From Terana coerulea (taxonomy: Eukaryota; Basidiomycota; Agaricomycetes; Polyporales; Phanerochaetaceae): a stretch of DNA of 64,000 nucleotides. The notes under the pieces are model-generated. The model did not search any database and was not told where the DNA came from. It was given only the letters and a program-made list of their open reading frames with translations. Shown here one piece after another: positions 46,819-62,232 of this stretch. The stretch is taken from NCBI GenBank assembly GCA_024811115.1, contig JAKOGH010000142.1:62001-126000 (forward strand), given 5' to 3'. The position numbers and the translations under genes are program-made. Positions within the stretch are counted from its first letter, which is position 1, and every line of letters starts with the position of its first letter.

Positions 46819-47517
46819 ATGCCCGGCGTCGCCCTGACACCTATAAACACCCCCATCGCCTCCCCCCGGAAGCGCACCATGTCCTTCTCGAATCCCCCGC
46901 CGGCCAAGACCGCGCGCGCCCTCACCAGAACCGGTTCCTACCTCTCCCTCGCCGATCTGAACTCGTCCCCCTCGCCGAAGGCCGGAAGCTCGTCCGCTCA
47001 TAGGCACGACCCCGTCACGCTCGCCCCGTACACTCGCATCCCCCGCCAGCCGAAGGAACCCCGAGAGCGTCGGAAGAGCCTGTCGCGCAACGCTTGCAGC
47101 GAGCGTCAAACCACCACACCGAAATCCTCGCGCGCACACAATAATTCCTCCTCGACTGCGAGCATGTCCATTGCCAAGTGCGGCCTCCGCGCGTCCTCGC
47201 CCCTCGCCCCAGCCCCCATCCGCGCCAACCTGCCCCCACGCACGACCTTCCCCCGCTCGAAGCCCGAGCCGGACCTGTACCGCATCGCGATCACGACGCG
47301 CATGCGCCTGTCGCCCGAGGGGCAGAAGATCCTGCACATGGGCCCGCGGCTCGCGCTGTCGATCTACAGCGCGACGAAGGAGCTCGAGCGGATCGTGGCC
47401 GCGCAGCAGCGCGACGTGGAGATGGACGTGGACATGCGGGACGAGGAGAGCCTGCTGCACACGCCGTGGGTCGTGCTCGGCGGCGACGACTGGGAGATGA
47501 TAGATTGCGCGGCGTAG
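46819..47517 (+). CDS. Small Ser/Pro-rich protein, unrecognised
   Basis: Single exon of 232 codons from the ATG at 46819 (MPGVALTPINTPIASPRKRT). The first 150 residues are basic and rich in Ser/Pro with several SP/TP sites (TPINTPIASPRKR, SSPSPK), possible CDK targets. The last 80 residues look folded and helical: DLYRIAITTRMRLSPEGQKI, LHMGPRLALSIYSATKELER, then an acidic end with MDVDMRDEESLLHTPWVVLG. No signal peptide or membrane segment. GC-rich codon use like the neighbours supports a real gene. Function not recognised; the SP/TP clusters suggest cell-cycle or kinase control, which is only inference. Confidence 0.65.
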   Translation: MPGVALTPINTPIASPRKRTMSFSNPPPAKTARALTRTGSYLSLADLNSSPSPKAGSSSAHRHDPVTLAPYTRIPRQPKEPRERRKSLSRNACSERQTTTPKSSRAHNNSSSTASMSIAKCGLRASSPLAPAPIRANLPPRTTFPRSKPEPDLYRIAITTRMRLSPEGQKILHMGPRLALSIYSATKELERIVAAQQRDVEMDVDMRDEESLLHTPWVVLGGDDWEMIDCAA

Positions 47518-49034
47518 TGGGCATCTGTGGAGGGAGGGAAGCATGCACACGACGAGAACCCTCGGGGGGCACGGCAGGCGACCGTTCGCCCTGTGGGTAT
47601 CACCGAGCCTTTGCGACAAACATCTGCGACACCCAGTTGGGATCCTTACATCATCTCGAGCCTTTATCTGGTATCATTATTCCTTTCGTTCATCTTACAC
47701 TCGTTTTAGTTCCTCTCGTACTTGCGTCCATGGAAATGGATATGGGACACTGTATATGGTAGCAAATGTAAAACACCGCTGTAGCCTCTGGAGCACTCTG
47801 GGTTGGAATCGCATCATCTGTATCCGTTCTCCATTCTCATGTCTGTGGCTGGCCGATTCCAGCACCGTTGTGGCGTCCTGCAGGCTCCACTATTGCCTGT
47901 CGGAATGAATGCCGTACGCCCCTGGGCTCAGGGTTGGGCACTAGATTGACTATCAGTTCGTAGCCATGCCCGTGGACGTTTAGTGCTGCGGGGTAACCGA
48001 GATTGCGATGCGTTCTCTACATGCAAGCAATCAAAGCCCTTCACAACACTGTGCAGCATCCCGCGAGCTCTCGCGAACTTCTGAATTATCCCCTGCGCCG
48101 CCGGCCGGCCATACTGATGTGATCATGGCCTATAAGGTTCCACATCGTCTGCTGTGATGCAAACAGCAGGGAACGCCGCATCGGACACAGACATCTCGCC
48201 AACTACGCAGGGATTTTCGGACAGACGCTTGAAGACATGGCTCCCCGCTGCAGGCTGCTTCACACCGCTTTACTAAGGTGCTTTGCGGGGATCATCGCAG
48301 TCGAGGTGTCAGCGCGATACAAATCACCGAGTGCTGGACACGATACGGCATTCCATGGGTTTTTACTCGCCATGCGGTTATAAACTACTTAAGAAAGCCA
48401 AGCTACGTATCGGCGGGGGAACTGACTCGGGATATTTATGCTTAAGCCTGCATATTAGCTCAATTGCCCTGATCTGCAGCATCAGCACTCTCTCGGTCGT
48501 CCTCGACTTACCAAAAGCATGCACAGCAGCACACGACCTCGGGGGTGTGTGTCTCACATTCCTCGTCGTCCCCAGTTTGCAACTCAGGACCATCGAGCTT
48601 GGTGGCGTCGGCAGACCAGGGGCCGAGACCCCCGACGCAGAGGCGGGCGCACGTGGCAAATGACGATCTCCACGTGATTTACCATGTAGGCGCCCGTCTT
48701 GTCGCGAGGCGTCGGCGCGCTTCGCTTGAACCTTGCCTCATTCTCAGATTTGTCGACCAGCCTCTACCCTCCATTTTGTTACCGCAGCTATCACACCCCT
48801 AAACTGCGTTGAAGACCACACACTTGCGTCACCCGACATATGGGGTGTATGCCCGGGTGCAACTTGTTGCACACACCCATGGGGCGTCCAGGCTTGTTCG
48901 CGGCGGCGCGACGTTGACGGTCCGGAAACTCCAGGCGCAGAATACCGGTGCCCGTCCTGATAGTACTCCTCCGAACACACCAAGCTGTGAGCGTCATCTT
49001 CTGAACGTGTCGTTGATCTAACCTCATTGCCGCC
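47518..49034. other. Intergenic 1.5 kb
   Basis: Largest silent gap in the right half. I see no gene, no RNA gene and no repeat. T-rich 3' UTR-like text near 47640-47720; the rest is mixed composition with only short ORFs. Confidence 0.5.
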
Positions 49035-52000
49035 ATGCAGCATTGTCCGAGGTACTTATTTGTTGGTGCAGCAACACTCGGCACTGGCTTCTACCTCCAT
49101 TCCAGGCAGCCTATACATGCAGACAGTGACTCGAAGAGGGTAGAAAGCTACGTACGTTCTTTTTTTACTCCTGGGCTTGAGCTATAGTGAAGCAAAGCGT
49201 GTTCTTGCAGGTGGGCGAAATAAACGAGTATAAGTCACGGGAGCCAGACAGCACAAAGGTGAGCAAACGCATTGACGGAGTAGAAATAAATTGGGGCTGA
49301 TCGTATCCTTCAGGAGGTAAGAACATTACTTGATACTTGCGCGGTATGCGCTGAAGGGTACAACAGAAACCGTGGAAAGGCCTTGACTTCCTCCGATCTG
49401 CCTGGGATGTTTCTCTCATCACGTCCACTATGACTGGTTGGTCCTGGCCCGACGCTCTCAACTTCTCACTGATCCAAGCCCGCATCGCCGCCATGCTGTT
49501 GGAACTGAGTCTCGGACCCGGCTCTCTATATTCTGAGATTGTGGATACCCCCGCAGACCCGTCTGTATACCCAGGAAGTGGAGTGGGACGCGGAAGTCAG
49601 ACTCGGCGAGCAGCTGTGCATGGCAGAACGAGGCTTTTCTTGGGGAGCGCAAGCGCGTCATGAGGACGTCGTTTGCGAAGCTTATGGGTGTAGACGAGAG
49701 CGAAGTGGATGAACGCGACCTACCGATTGTGGCCATTGCTGGCTCTGGAGGCGGTAAGAATGCATTCTGTTACTCTGTTATGAAGAGTGGCACTGATGTT
49801 ACTTCAGGCTACCGCGCAATGCTCAATACTATCGGGTCACTGTGTGGAGCCCACTCGACTGGCATCCTTCAATGTGTGGCATATACCGCTGGCGTGTCCG
49901 GTAAGTGTACTCAACGGTGACTCGGCTGCTAGATCTTTGCGCTGACCCACTGTGTTAAGGAAGCTGCTGGGCACTCGGTGTCCTCCACTCAGGAGTCGCC
50001 GGCTCCCTTATACCCCAAGACGCTGCGCGGCATCTCAAAGATCGGATTCAGATCAGTTACCTAGACATGGAGACATTAGACATACTTACTACCAAACCTA
50101 CTAACAAAGTAAGCGTGCGATACATGTCAAATCACCGTATACTGACGCTGTTCTTTTAGTATCTACTCGTATGCTTTTTCCGCCGTAACATTTCGGCTGC
50201 GCAGCTCAACAATTGGATATTAGGCGCCACTGTTACGAAAGGCTGCCGGGCCAAACGGTACTGTATCGCTGGTGGATCTCTACGGCACCATACTCGGTTC
50301 GAGACTATACATGCCGTCCGATCCCAGTACTGTGGACCCGCAAAATCTATCACTGCACCTCATGCGAAAAGCGCTTGATAAAGGGCAACATCCTATGCCC
50401 ATCTTCACGGCTATCCAACACGGTAAAGTTTCCTAATTGTTCCATGCCGCCGAGTGCTATGAGCTGAATTTTCGTATAGCCATTCCTCCGGTCGCTGTCC
50501 AAGCTATCCGGGAGCTCCAGGCTGAGAAATCAACGACCTTGGACTCAGACCGCGCGGACGCTTTAGGGCGCGCGGCATCGTATGTATCGGATATAGCATC
50601 TCGCTTCTTCTGGTATGAGTTCACACCGTATGAAATTGGCTGCGACGAGATCGGCGGTGCGTATTTTTCAGATCAGTCCTGCTCGGCACAGATGCACGGC
50701 TGACTTTGCGAACAGCCTGGATTCCGTCTTGGTCGCTTGGTCGCGAGTTCTTCAACGGCAAGAGCACCGAACGCAAAGTATGTGGCGCCTCTGCCTCGTG
50801 TATGTCGTGTCTGAAGGCACATGTGTTTAGCCTGAAATTGGACTTACGATCCTTTCCGGGTGGGATGGCTCCCTCATGCGCTGTCATAAGCTTCACTTAC
50901 ACTCCAGTCCAGTGTATTCGGCTCCGCCTTCTGTGCATCGCTGAAGGTGGGGTTTCGGATTTCATTTATCAGTCGCGGCCATCGTGGCGCTCACCGCCTC
51001 GCATACTAGCTATACTTCCGGGAGGTACAGCCTACGCTGGAGCTGTTGCCATCGCAGCTGTACAACTGGCTGCTTGAGATAGTGACCGAGAACGACAGGG
51101 ACATGCGGCTGTTACATCCGGTGCTGCCTGATCAGGTCGGTGCGGATCGGTGGCTTCTGCAGTGTTATTATGCTGGACGGCTTTCTTCCTAAAGGTGCCG
51201 AACTTCTTGAAGGGACTGAATGGGCAGCTGCGGTCGGAGAGCCCGCCGGATCTCGCCGACCGAGACTACATGACCTTCGTGGTAAGCATCTCTATTGCCC
51301 GCCGCTTCTGGACTGAGTTGACGTCCAGAGCAGGATGCAGGAGGTGACCGTCCAATTAGCCGCCGCCGCCGGGGCCTTTACTGACCACCACCCGCGCCCT
51401 TCTTGCGCGTAGCCGAGCTCAACATCCCCTACTACCCGCTCCTGCGCCGGAACGTGGACTGTGTCATCGCGCTCGACGCGAGCGCGGATTCCCAGGTGCG
51501 CGCAGGCCCCCATCACGCCCGTGGCAGCTTCGATCTGATGTGCGGCCGCGGCCTACTAGGACCTATGGTTCACTCGCGCGGAAGGTGAGCCCCCCGCGCC
51601 GCCGCTGATCGCCCGCGCCCGCTGACCCCGCGCCTGCGCAGAGCTGGCAGCGAAGCGCGGCCTGCGTACCTGGCCTCGGGGCGCGAGCTGGCCCGCCGAG
51701 GTGCGCCCCGCCCACGTCCACGCCGACGGCTCGACGGCACAGGTCCCCGCCGCCGACGAAAATGACGAAGACAGCGTCGCGCGGACGGCGAGCCGCAAGC
51801 TCGCGGAGAGCCAGGAGTCGGAGCTGGCGGGCCAGACGCAGAAGCAGGACGCGACGGACGGGCGCGCGCTGCCAGACCGTGAGTGGCCGGACGCGGGCTG
51901 GATGCGAGGCACGCACTGACACGTCCGCAGAACCCGACGCGCAGGAGCCCGCGCGCCTCCGGTCGTGTGAGGTGTGGATCGGGTCGTCCGAGGCGCGCGA

Positions 52001-52389
52001 CGCGGACGCGGCGCGGCTCGACGACCTCGACGAAGACGCGCTGCTGCGGCGCGACGGCATCGGCGTCGTCTACATCCCGCTCGCGCCCAACGAGCGGCGC
52101 GTGCCCGGCTTCGACCCCTTGTCGTCTCGACGTGGCGGCGCGAGGTCGCGGCGGACGAGAGCCAGGCGCTGCTGGACGTCTCGGAGGCGAGTCCCTAATA
52201 AGTCCCTTTTCGCGTCGCGCGCGTCGCTAAGCAGTCAAACAATAGGCAAACTTCACGGAGAGCCGGGAGAAGATCGTCAGGCTTCTCCGCGCCATTTGGC
52301 TGCGCAAGAAGAGGGAGCGGATGCAGGGGGAAGTGCAGCAGCAGCTTCGCCGCTTTCATCACAACTTACGACACAGCGCTGGGTTTTGA
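49035..52389 (+). CDS. Cytosolic phospholipase A2 / lysophospholipase catalytic-domain protein, with microexons
   Basis: Hydrolyses acyl esters of phospholipids. Start MQHCPRYLFVGAATLGTGFY, a short hydrophobic N-terminus that may target or anchor it. The cPLA2 domain has DLPIVAIAGSGGG joined to YRAMLNTIGSLCG (oxyanion glycines), the nucleophile loop GVSGSCWALGVLHSG, VDLYGTILGSRLYMPSDPST, FFWYEFTPYEIGCDEIGAWI, GVFGSAFCASLKLYFREV and the catalytic Asp in DAGAELNIPYYPLLRRN. The Asp-bearing piece is a 13-nt exon (51331-51343); DLWFTRAE is a 25-nt exon (51560-51584). The tail ANFTESREKIVRLLRAIWLR follows a GC-AG intron. As sequenced, one-base breaks occur near 49571-49576, 49635-49644 and 52115-52118. 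With these read as errors, all catalytic residues are in place. Confidence 0.85.
51331..51343 (+). other. 13-nt microexon carrying the catalytic Asp of the cPLA2 gene
   Basis: CAGGATGCAGGAG, preceded by an intron ending CCAGAG and followed by the donor GTGACC. In frame it encodes Q-D-A-G plus one base, joining MTFV to AELNIPYYPLL. Neither longer alternative keeps the family motif. Confidence 0.7.
51560..51584 (+). other. 25-nt microexon of the cPLA2 gene (DLWFTRAE)
   Basis: Lies between CTACTAG and GTGAGC. It joins DASADSQ to ELAAKRGLRTWPRGASWPAE in frame and restores the DLWF-type motif expected in this family. Confidence 0.75.
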
Positions 52390-52549
52390 AGGGGCGAAGG
52401 CTATATCGAGTTATAGTGTGTATGATACATATCTGTCATAGGCTGACGGTGTACAGAGATCCGGCTATGATACAACGATGATACACTCAATGCGAAGGTT
52501 TTGGAAGGCACCGCGGCCCCTATACTCGGCGAGCGCCACGCAACAGTGT

Positions 52550-53638
52550 TTAGCGTAAAGACGCCAGGGCGTTTGCAAGCGGTTGAGATATCTCTTCACC
52601 GTTCCCCACCCACCGCACGATCCTGTCCGCCGTGGTGATCATGAAGACTGCATGGGAGAATGAGGTCAGTGGCTGGGCCGTGGTAATCCAGCTTATTGTC
52701 ACTGACCGAGGGGCACAGACATATTTTGGCCAGGCTTGAACAAAGCTGCATGATCGCATGAGAACGCGACCCATCACTGACAATAGGTCGTGCGCACCGT
52801 TGTATGCCACCCGGTTCGAGTCGACGAATATGGGGTAATTCATGTCGCTCCGGGGGAAGATGAAGGCCTTCAGGCTCGCGACGTCCGTCGGTGCGCCGTT
52901 GAAGATTCCCTCGTCTGCGAACGTGATCACCTTCACCGCCCGCTCGCTCGCCGCGACGTCCGTCAGGTGCGCGAACACGCGGTGGCAGGGCTACACGGGC
53001 TCCTTCAGCACTTTCCCTGCCTCGCACAGAACAATGACAGGACGTACGCGGCACCAGCTGTGGGGCGCAGGGGCCGTCGCCGCCGCGGTCAGCGCATGTA
53101 CGGCACGCGAATGGAGCGGGTTTAATATACGCACGACGCCCAGAATTCGATCAGAAGGAGCTTCGCGTTCCGCCAGTCGTCCTTGGTGCCCCGGATTCGC
53201 ACGAACGCGTCCTGGTCGAGCCACGCCAGGTCGACCTGCTTGCCGAGCAGCGGGCTGCGCCAGCCGGGGCGCATGAACGGTGGCGGCCCTTTCTTCAGCT
53301 GCACCTCGAGCATGTCCCAGGACGGCAGCAGCTTCTTCGCGCGCAGCGCGCCGAGGACGGAGCTGTCATGCCGCGTCTGGAAGTCTCCTGCACACAGCCA
53401 TGAGGCGGAGAATGATAGGAAGAAGAAAAAACACGACTTACGGACTGCAGCATCAAATCTCGCTGGCGCGTCCAAGACGACATAGCATTGAATGTGAGCG
53501 GCGAAGTTGGTGCACTCAACCGGTGAGCTCACCTTGATTCCATTTGTCCTCGTAGAGTGTTTGGAACGGCGTCCAGATGTGTATTCTATAGTCGTTCAGC
53601 GCGGCCGCTTCTGCTGGAGAATCCGTCCTTGTGGTCAT
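52550..53638 (-). CDS. Thioredoxin-fold (AhpC/TlpA-like) protein
   Basis: Start chosen at 53638 (MTTRTDSPAEAAALNDYRIH), since the in-frame upstream text is promoter-like. A first intron joins KWNQ to GDFQTRHDSSVLGALRAKKL. The fold begins at WRNAKLLLIEFWASC; a 136-nt intron then joins PCHRVFAHLTDVAASERAVK, VITFADEGIFNG and FIFPRSDMNYPIFVDSNRVA. The last intron leads to VFMITTADRIVRWVGNGEEI and ends LANALASLR. Strand order and the FWASC motif fit a thioredoxin-like domain, but with this splice the active site is C-P-C rather than CxxC, so either the enzyme has altered chemistry or the splice site is slightly different. No signal peptide. Likely redox or scaffold role; substrate unknown. Confidence 0.72.
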
Positions 53639-54050
53639 AGTGTTCCTGTAGCGAGTGATATTCCAAGCAGAGAATCTGAACCGGAAGTGAAAAGAGGATG
53701 GAGAAATGTGCGAGCCGAGGCTGTTGGGATGGGTTTCAGGTAGACCAGCGAGCACCTCATTTTATAGTTGGAGTATCTGGCTCCGTTTCTTCGGACAGTG
53801 AACTTGGAACGGATGCGTGTGCTATCTGGGCAGGAACACGCGTCAGATTCCATTTTGATGGCCTCTCTCTTAATTAGGGTTCGATCGGTGCGCGTCTGGA
53901 AAGACTTCATCAATCAAAGAGGCTAGACGATGTGATTTACTAACCGCCTCGTGCCTGTCCCCAGTCCTGGCCCATTGGCCCGACAGATCAAGAGTGAAAT
54001 AAGAGCTTGTTCGCGTTGCAAACCACGGAGGACAACAAAAATAAAAGTAC
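53639..54050. other. Upstream of the thioredoxin-like gene; tRNA terminator side
   Basis: About 0.4 kb with no gene. It includes the presumed promoter of the minus-strand gene and the pol III stop signal of the tRNA at its right end. Confidence 0.5.
54037..54046 (-). terminator. RNA polymerase III terminator of tRNA-Ala
   Basis: Read on the minus strand, TTTT and then TTTTT follow within 15 bases of the tRNA 3' end. Confidence 0.75.
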
Positions 54051-54146
54051 TGGACGCTGTGGGGTTTGAACCCACGGCCTTCCGCAATTGGCGATACAAT
54101 GATTCTGGTATGCAAAGCGGGCGCGCTACCACTGCGCCAAGCGCCC
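54051..54146 (-). tRNA. trnA(UGC): tRNA-Ala (anticodon TGC) with a ~24-nt intron
   Basis: Minus-strand cloverleaf. The acceptor stem GGGCGCT pairs with AGCGTCC (one G-U); discriminator A. D arm GCGC-AGTGGTA-GCGC. Anticodon stem CCCGC/GCGGA (closing C-A mismatch at 27-43). Loop TTTGCA, then an intron of about 24 bases beginning TACCAGAATC at the canonical position after base 37. Variable loop AGGCC, T arm GTGGG-TTCAAAC-CCCAC. The anticodon TGC reads GCA/GCG alanine codons. A/B boxes are visible as the D and T arms. Sits just outside the DUF1295 gene. Confidence 0.88.
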
Positions 54147-54303
54147 CATGGAGGTGCCTGGTCTGTCGCGCCCACCATCCAACCCATTACGAGCTGGGGA
54201 GACCCCTTAAGAGGACCCACCCCAAGGCCAGAAGATCGGGACGGTGCTGTTGCCGATACAAGGTGAGTGAGCACACGACGCGTTGAATGCATATCGCAGG
54301 TTG

Positions 54304-56197
54304 TCAAGAGACCCGAGAGGATATTACGGCATCGTAGAAGGGAGGGATGCCAGAGCAAGGATGATGTTTGCCGTGAGCAGGTTCAATGCCGTACGCCATG
54401 AGAGCAAGATTTCTGATCAGCAGACGCACGCCGCCAGACAAAAGTCGAAACTTACCGCTTGTAATGATCCCATTTCGGGCCAGCATACTTCTTGTCTCCA
54501 GCTCGCTGCGTGGTGGCAAGGTCGGAGTCAGCGCGTCAGAAAACGGTCCGCACAATGCTCAACGAAGTTTTCCCACGCCGACAACGTAGAAAAGGATAGA
54601 TTGAGATGGAGATGAGCAGGGAAAAGGGCCGAGAGGAGAGGCAGCCGCCCGGATGAGCCTGCGAACTCATCCGAGTATGACTGCATGGCCGCGATTGCCA
54701 GCACAAGGAAGATCCAGGAATCGAGTGCCACGAGCGGGCAGCGTCGGTGGCTGTGCGTTCCAGGCCATTGTGACCATTCATCCGGTGATAATCGTGGCAA
54801 GGAGGGGGCTGATATGACACATGCAGAGAGTAGCGACGTACCTCCAAGGGCGGAACTCCGGAAACCTTCCTGAGCAGGAAGTAGGTCATGAGGGGCGACA
54901 CTCCGGCAAGCAGCCAAGTGTACCGAGGGAAATAGGGCGTGCTTAAAGACGAGGTGCTCAGGGCCCAGACGCCCACCCAGAGCCCTACTTCGCCGACGTA
55001 GCTGCGATTAAACACAAGTATGGAGCGTCAGTACGGAGATATGGGCGCAAGAGGATGCGAGTGGCGGTAATAGGCAAGCGCCGAAAAGGTGGAATATTGA
55101 AGACGTCGGATTAGATGTAGGCATCGATCCGAACAAGGTTTCGAAAATCGGGAAGGAGCAAAGCTGATAAAACTTTTTAGGTTGACGTACTTAGGGTGAC
55201 GGCTAATGCTCCACAAGCCGCTGGTAAGGAACTGTTCATTGTGCTCATTTCTGTCCTTCGCGCGCCTCCACGCCGTCTTCTGGTGATCAGCAACTATAGA
55301 ACAAGAAGAGGCAGTGTATCAGAGATGAACACAGGGGGTATGAAGCCAATATGTGCATAACAGGCAAGTTATTAGGCCATGGATGGGAAGGATGGGAACG
55401 TGGCGGATAGGGTCCCCACCGCATATGGAACAGTGGCAAAGGTTGTCACTTACCTATCTCAAATATCCAGGAGGCGGCAAAGATCGAGGCCGAGACATAG
55501 TCACGGACGCCCAGCGGTGGATGGGCTGACGCAGGCATAGTGTTGACCTGCATCCGAGTCAGGTTAAATGAAGTATAGAAGAACTGTCTGCCTTACTAGA
55601 TACACCGGCAGCCCGACGACGAGTACCCATGTCGCTGCCGGGTGCGTTGTAAGCACGGCGTGCACCAATGAACAGGGGCCGCACGTTCTTACCCTGAGCC
55701 ATCCAGAACGCGGTAAATTTCAAGGGCTGGTGCTTCACTTCGTCAAAACGAGAGTCACCGCCGGCTTTGAGGGCTCTCTGCAGTGATAAATGAACAGTCA
55801 GCCCGCATATATCCAGGTCGCGCAGTCAGAACAGCCATATCTAACCATTGCAAGGAAGGTTCCCAACCGCGCGGTCCACATGCTGAGGCAGGCAGTAGCA
55901 AGCAGCTGCCTTGGTGCAAAGCTTGTAATGCCGGGTAGCACCGCGCCCGGAACTTTGTCCCATAGTTTTTCTCTCAACGAGGGGTAGTAGAGGGAGACAA
56001 AAGTCGTAGACAGGAACCCAAGGGCGCCGCCAAGATCATAGAATTTCTCGTTTGCTGTGGGTACAAAATACGCGGCTAGAGCTGAAGAAAGAACGCGTCA
56101 ATTCAAGCGGTGTGCATTATACAACAGCGGACCTACCCGCTTGCAGGGTGTATGCGCTTACAGCGACAGGCAGAAGTCGAGAGAAAACAGGAGGCAT
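54304..56197 (-). CDS. DUF1295 / steroid 5-alpha-reductase-like membrane protein
   Basis: Multi-pass membrane protein. Start at 56197 (MPPVFSRLLPVAVSAYTLQA); the first intron (donor GTAGGT) joins ALAAYFVPTANEKFYDLGGA. Then LATACLSMWTARLGTFLAM, RALKAGGDSRFDEVKHQPLK, FTAFWMAQ, WVLVVGLPVYL, VNTMPASAHPPLGVRDYVSA and ASIFAASWIFEI. The family signature SGLWSISRHPKYVN and YVGEVGLWVGVWALSTSSL follow, then TWLLAGVSPLMTYFLLRKVS, GVPPLE. A 0.33-kb intron leads to RAGDKKYAGPKWDHYKR, which matches the family's end. The last short exon to the stop at 54304 is uncertain. Possibly an NADPH-dependent reductase of lipids or sterols in the ER; the substrate is not known. Divergent from the GFA gene 320 bases away. 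Confidence 0.82.
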
Positions 56198-56517
56198 TTC
56201 GTCAGGTATATTCGCGGGAGATGCTCAGGAGAGTCAAGTACAATGCAGAAGTCGGGGAAACCCTGGGGTGAAGTACGGAGGCTTTTAAGGAAGCCGAGAT
56301 GGTGGTGGTGGGGGACAAGTTCGAGGCTGGTCGACGCGACACCGACTGAGGATTCCAACCTGGACGCGACGGCGCTTGATCTGCTGCTATGTGACGTCAA
56401 ATTCCTAGGCGCCGAGTGGACTTGCTCTCCTCCATTACGCGTTCTCGCAGAGATGGCGGGGCGATCTCAGACTCTCTCGCACAGGCTCAGCGCTCGACTT
56501 TGCTCTGCGCAGCCATC

Positions 56518-57543
56518 ATGTCAAACGACTCCAAGGGCGTGAAAGCCAACGTCCACCCCGATGTGCATATGCCCAAGGGCGAGCACTCGACCATCCCTCA
56601 TCCTCCTCCTGAGGATCATCCCAGTGAGGGTCAGAGATTCAAACCCACCCCTGACACCGGCTGGAAGGGACCCATTCCTAGCCAGAAAGGCGGAGATGAA
56701 GAGACAGATTATTTGAATAAGCCACCATATCTATGGAAGAGTGTAGGGGATAAGTTCGTCGCGAAATACGAAGCGTGGGTACTCCGTTAATGAGGAGGCG
56801 CGACATGTCGCTCATTGATGCCGCTGCTCCCAGCGAATGCTGGTGCGGCAACTTGTCGTTTGAATTTCACGGCGACCCAGTAGACGCGAAGCACTGCCAT
56901 TGCCGGCAATGTCAGCACTTGCACGGCGCACCCTTCCAATGGGCAGTCATCTTTCCCAAGGTCAGCACCGTTTACTGTCACCCACGCGGCGGGCGATCCT
57001 CTCAACTCATGATTATTCTAGACCTCGGTAAGACTAGTGAAGAACGTAGACAGCAGCTTGCACTTCTTCAGCACCGCCAAACGTACTGGAGAGCACTTTG
57101 TTCCTTGCAAAGTGTCGTGTGACGTATGCCGCTCGCCGATATTTGACGAGGGCCGCAATACTGTCTTAGCCTACCCGGGCTCCTTCAAGTTCAAGGATAA
57201 GAAGGTGCCAAGCGACTTCCAACCTACCGCGCACATATTCTACAGCGAGCGGTACGTCGTCATATCTGGTGCAGTCGCAAGCCGGCCTTGACGTCTCTGT
57301 AGCGTGATGGAGGTGCCCGATGGTATACCGAAGTGGTCGGGCCATAAGGGGCAGAGTGAGCTGCTGCAGGAAATGACCGATGATGAAGGGTGAGCATTCA
57401 GAAGTTCGACCTCTCAGGTAATACATTGACACATCGCTTTCTGTAGGACGCTGCCGAAGTATAAAGGCAAACAGGAGATCCCTGAGGTCGAAAAGTATGA
57501 CGATGATCCATCGGCGGAAGGCGGCTTCAATGAATTCGCTTAG
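56518..57543 (+). CDS. GFA/CENP-V-domain protein with N-terminal extension
   Basis: Start MSNDSKGVKANVHPDVHMPK. About 85 residues of Pro/Lys/Glu-rich extension (PPPEDHPSEGQRFKPTPDT, YLWKSVGDKFVAKYEA) precede the GFA zinc domain. That domain reads ECWCGNLSFEFHGDPVDAKH, CHCRQCQHLHGAPFQWAVIF, HFFSTAKRTGEHFVPCKVSC, DVCRSPIFDEGRN, so the CxC, CxCxxC and CxxC zinc ligands are all there. It continues YPGSFKFKDKKVPSDFQPTA, HIFYSERVMEVPDGIPKWSG, and ends KYDDDPSAEGGFNEFA at 57543. Five exons, all in frame. The family includes glutathione-dependent formaldehyde-activating enzymes, but most fungal members have unknown substrates. Confidence 0.9.
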
Positions 57544-57930
57544 TTTGACCTAGCTGCACGAATGTACCAACGCCAACACGGAATACCAACTTGTACTGCA
57601 ACACACGCAAACTTCGCCTACATCTTTAGTAACCTGTATATGCACCTGCGTAAACCGTGCGCATGCGAGGGGTGTGGACACACTGTAATGGTGCTCGAAG
57701 CAAACCCACAAGTCGTGCCAGAGACTGAAATGAAAGATCAGGCAAACCAAGAAAGAGTGGCGCTACAAGGTATCTAGGACCTCTAGGAATACACAAATAC
57801 ACCTGATATAAAGTATAATCGAACGTAAAGTACACGCTCACCGCGAACTTAACTCTGTGCATAAGCACCAAGCATCAAGCATCAAGCTCGAAATAATCGT
57901 CGTCTCCCATGTCCGGCTCTCCTTCTGCGT
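57544..57930. other. Convergent 3' region of GFA and MYST genes
   Basis: About 0.39 kb. The part 57875-57930 probably still codes for the last residues of the MYST protein (EEDIDAEGEPDMGDDDYFEL) once a one-base break at the C4 run 57943-57946 is allowed for. The rest is 3' flank. Confidence 0.55.
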
Positions 57931-62232
<4,302 letters not shown>

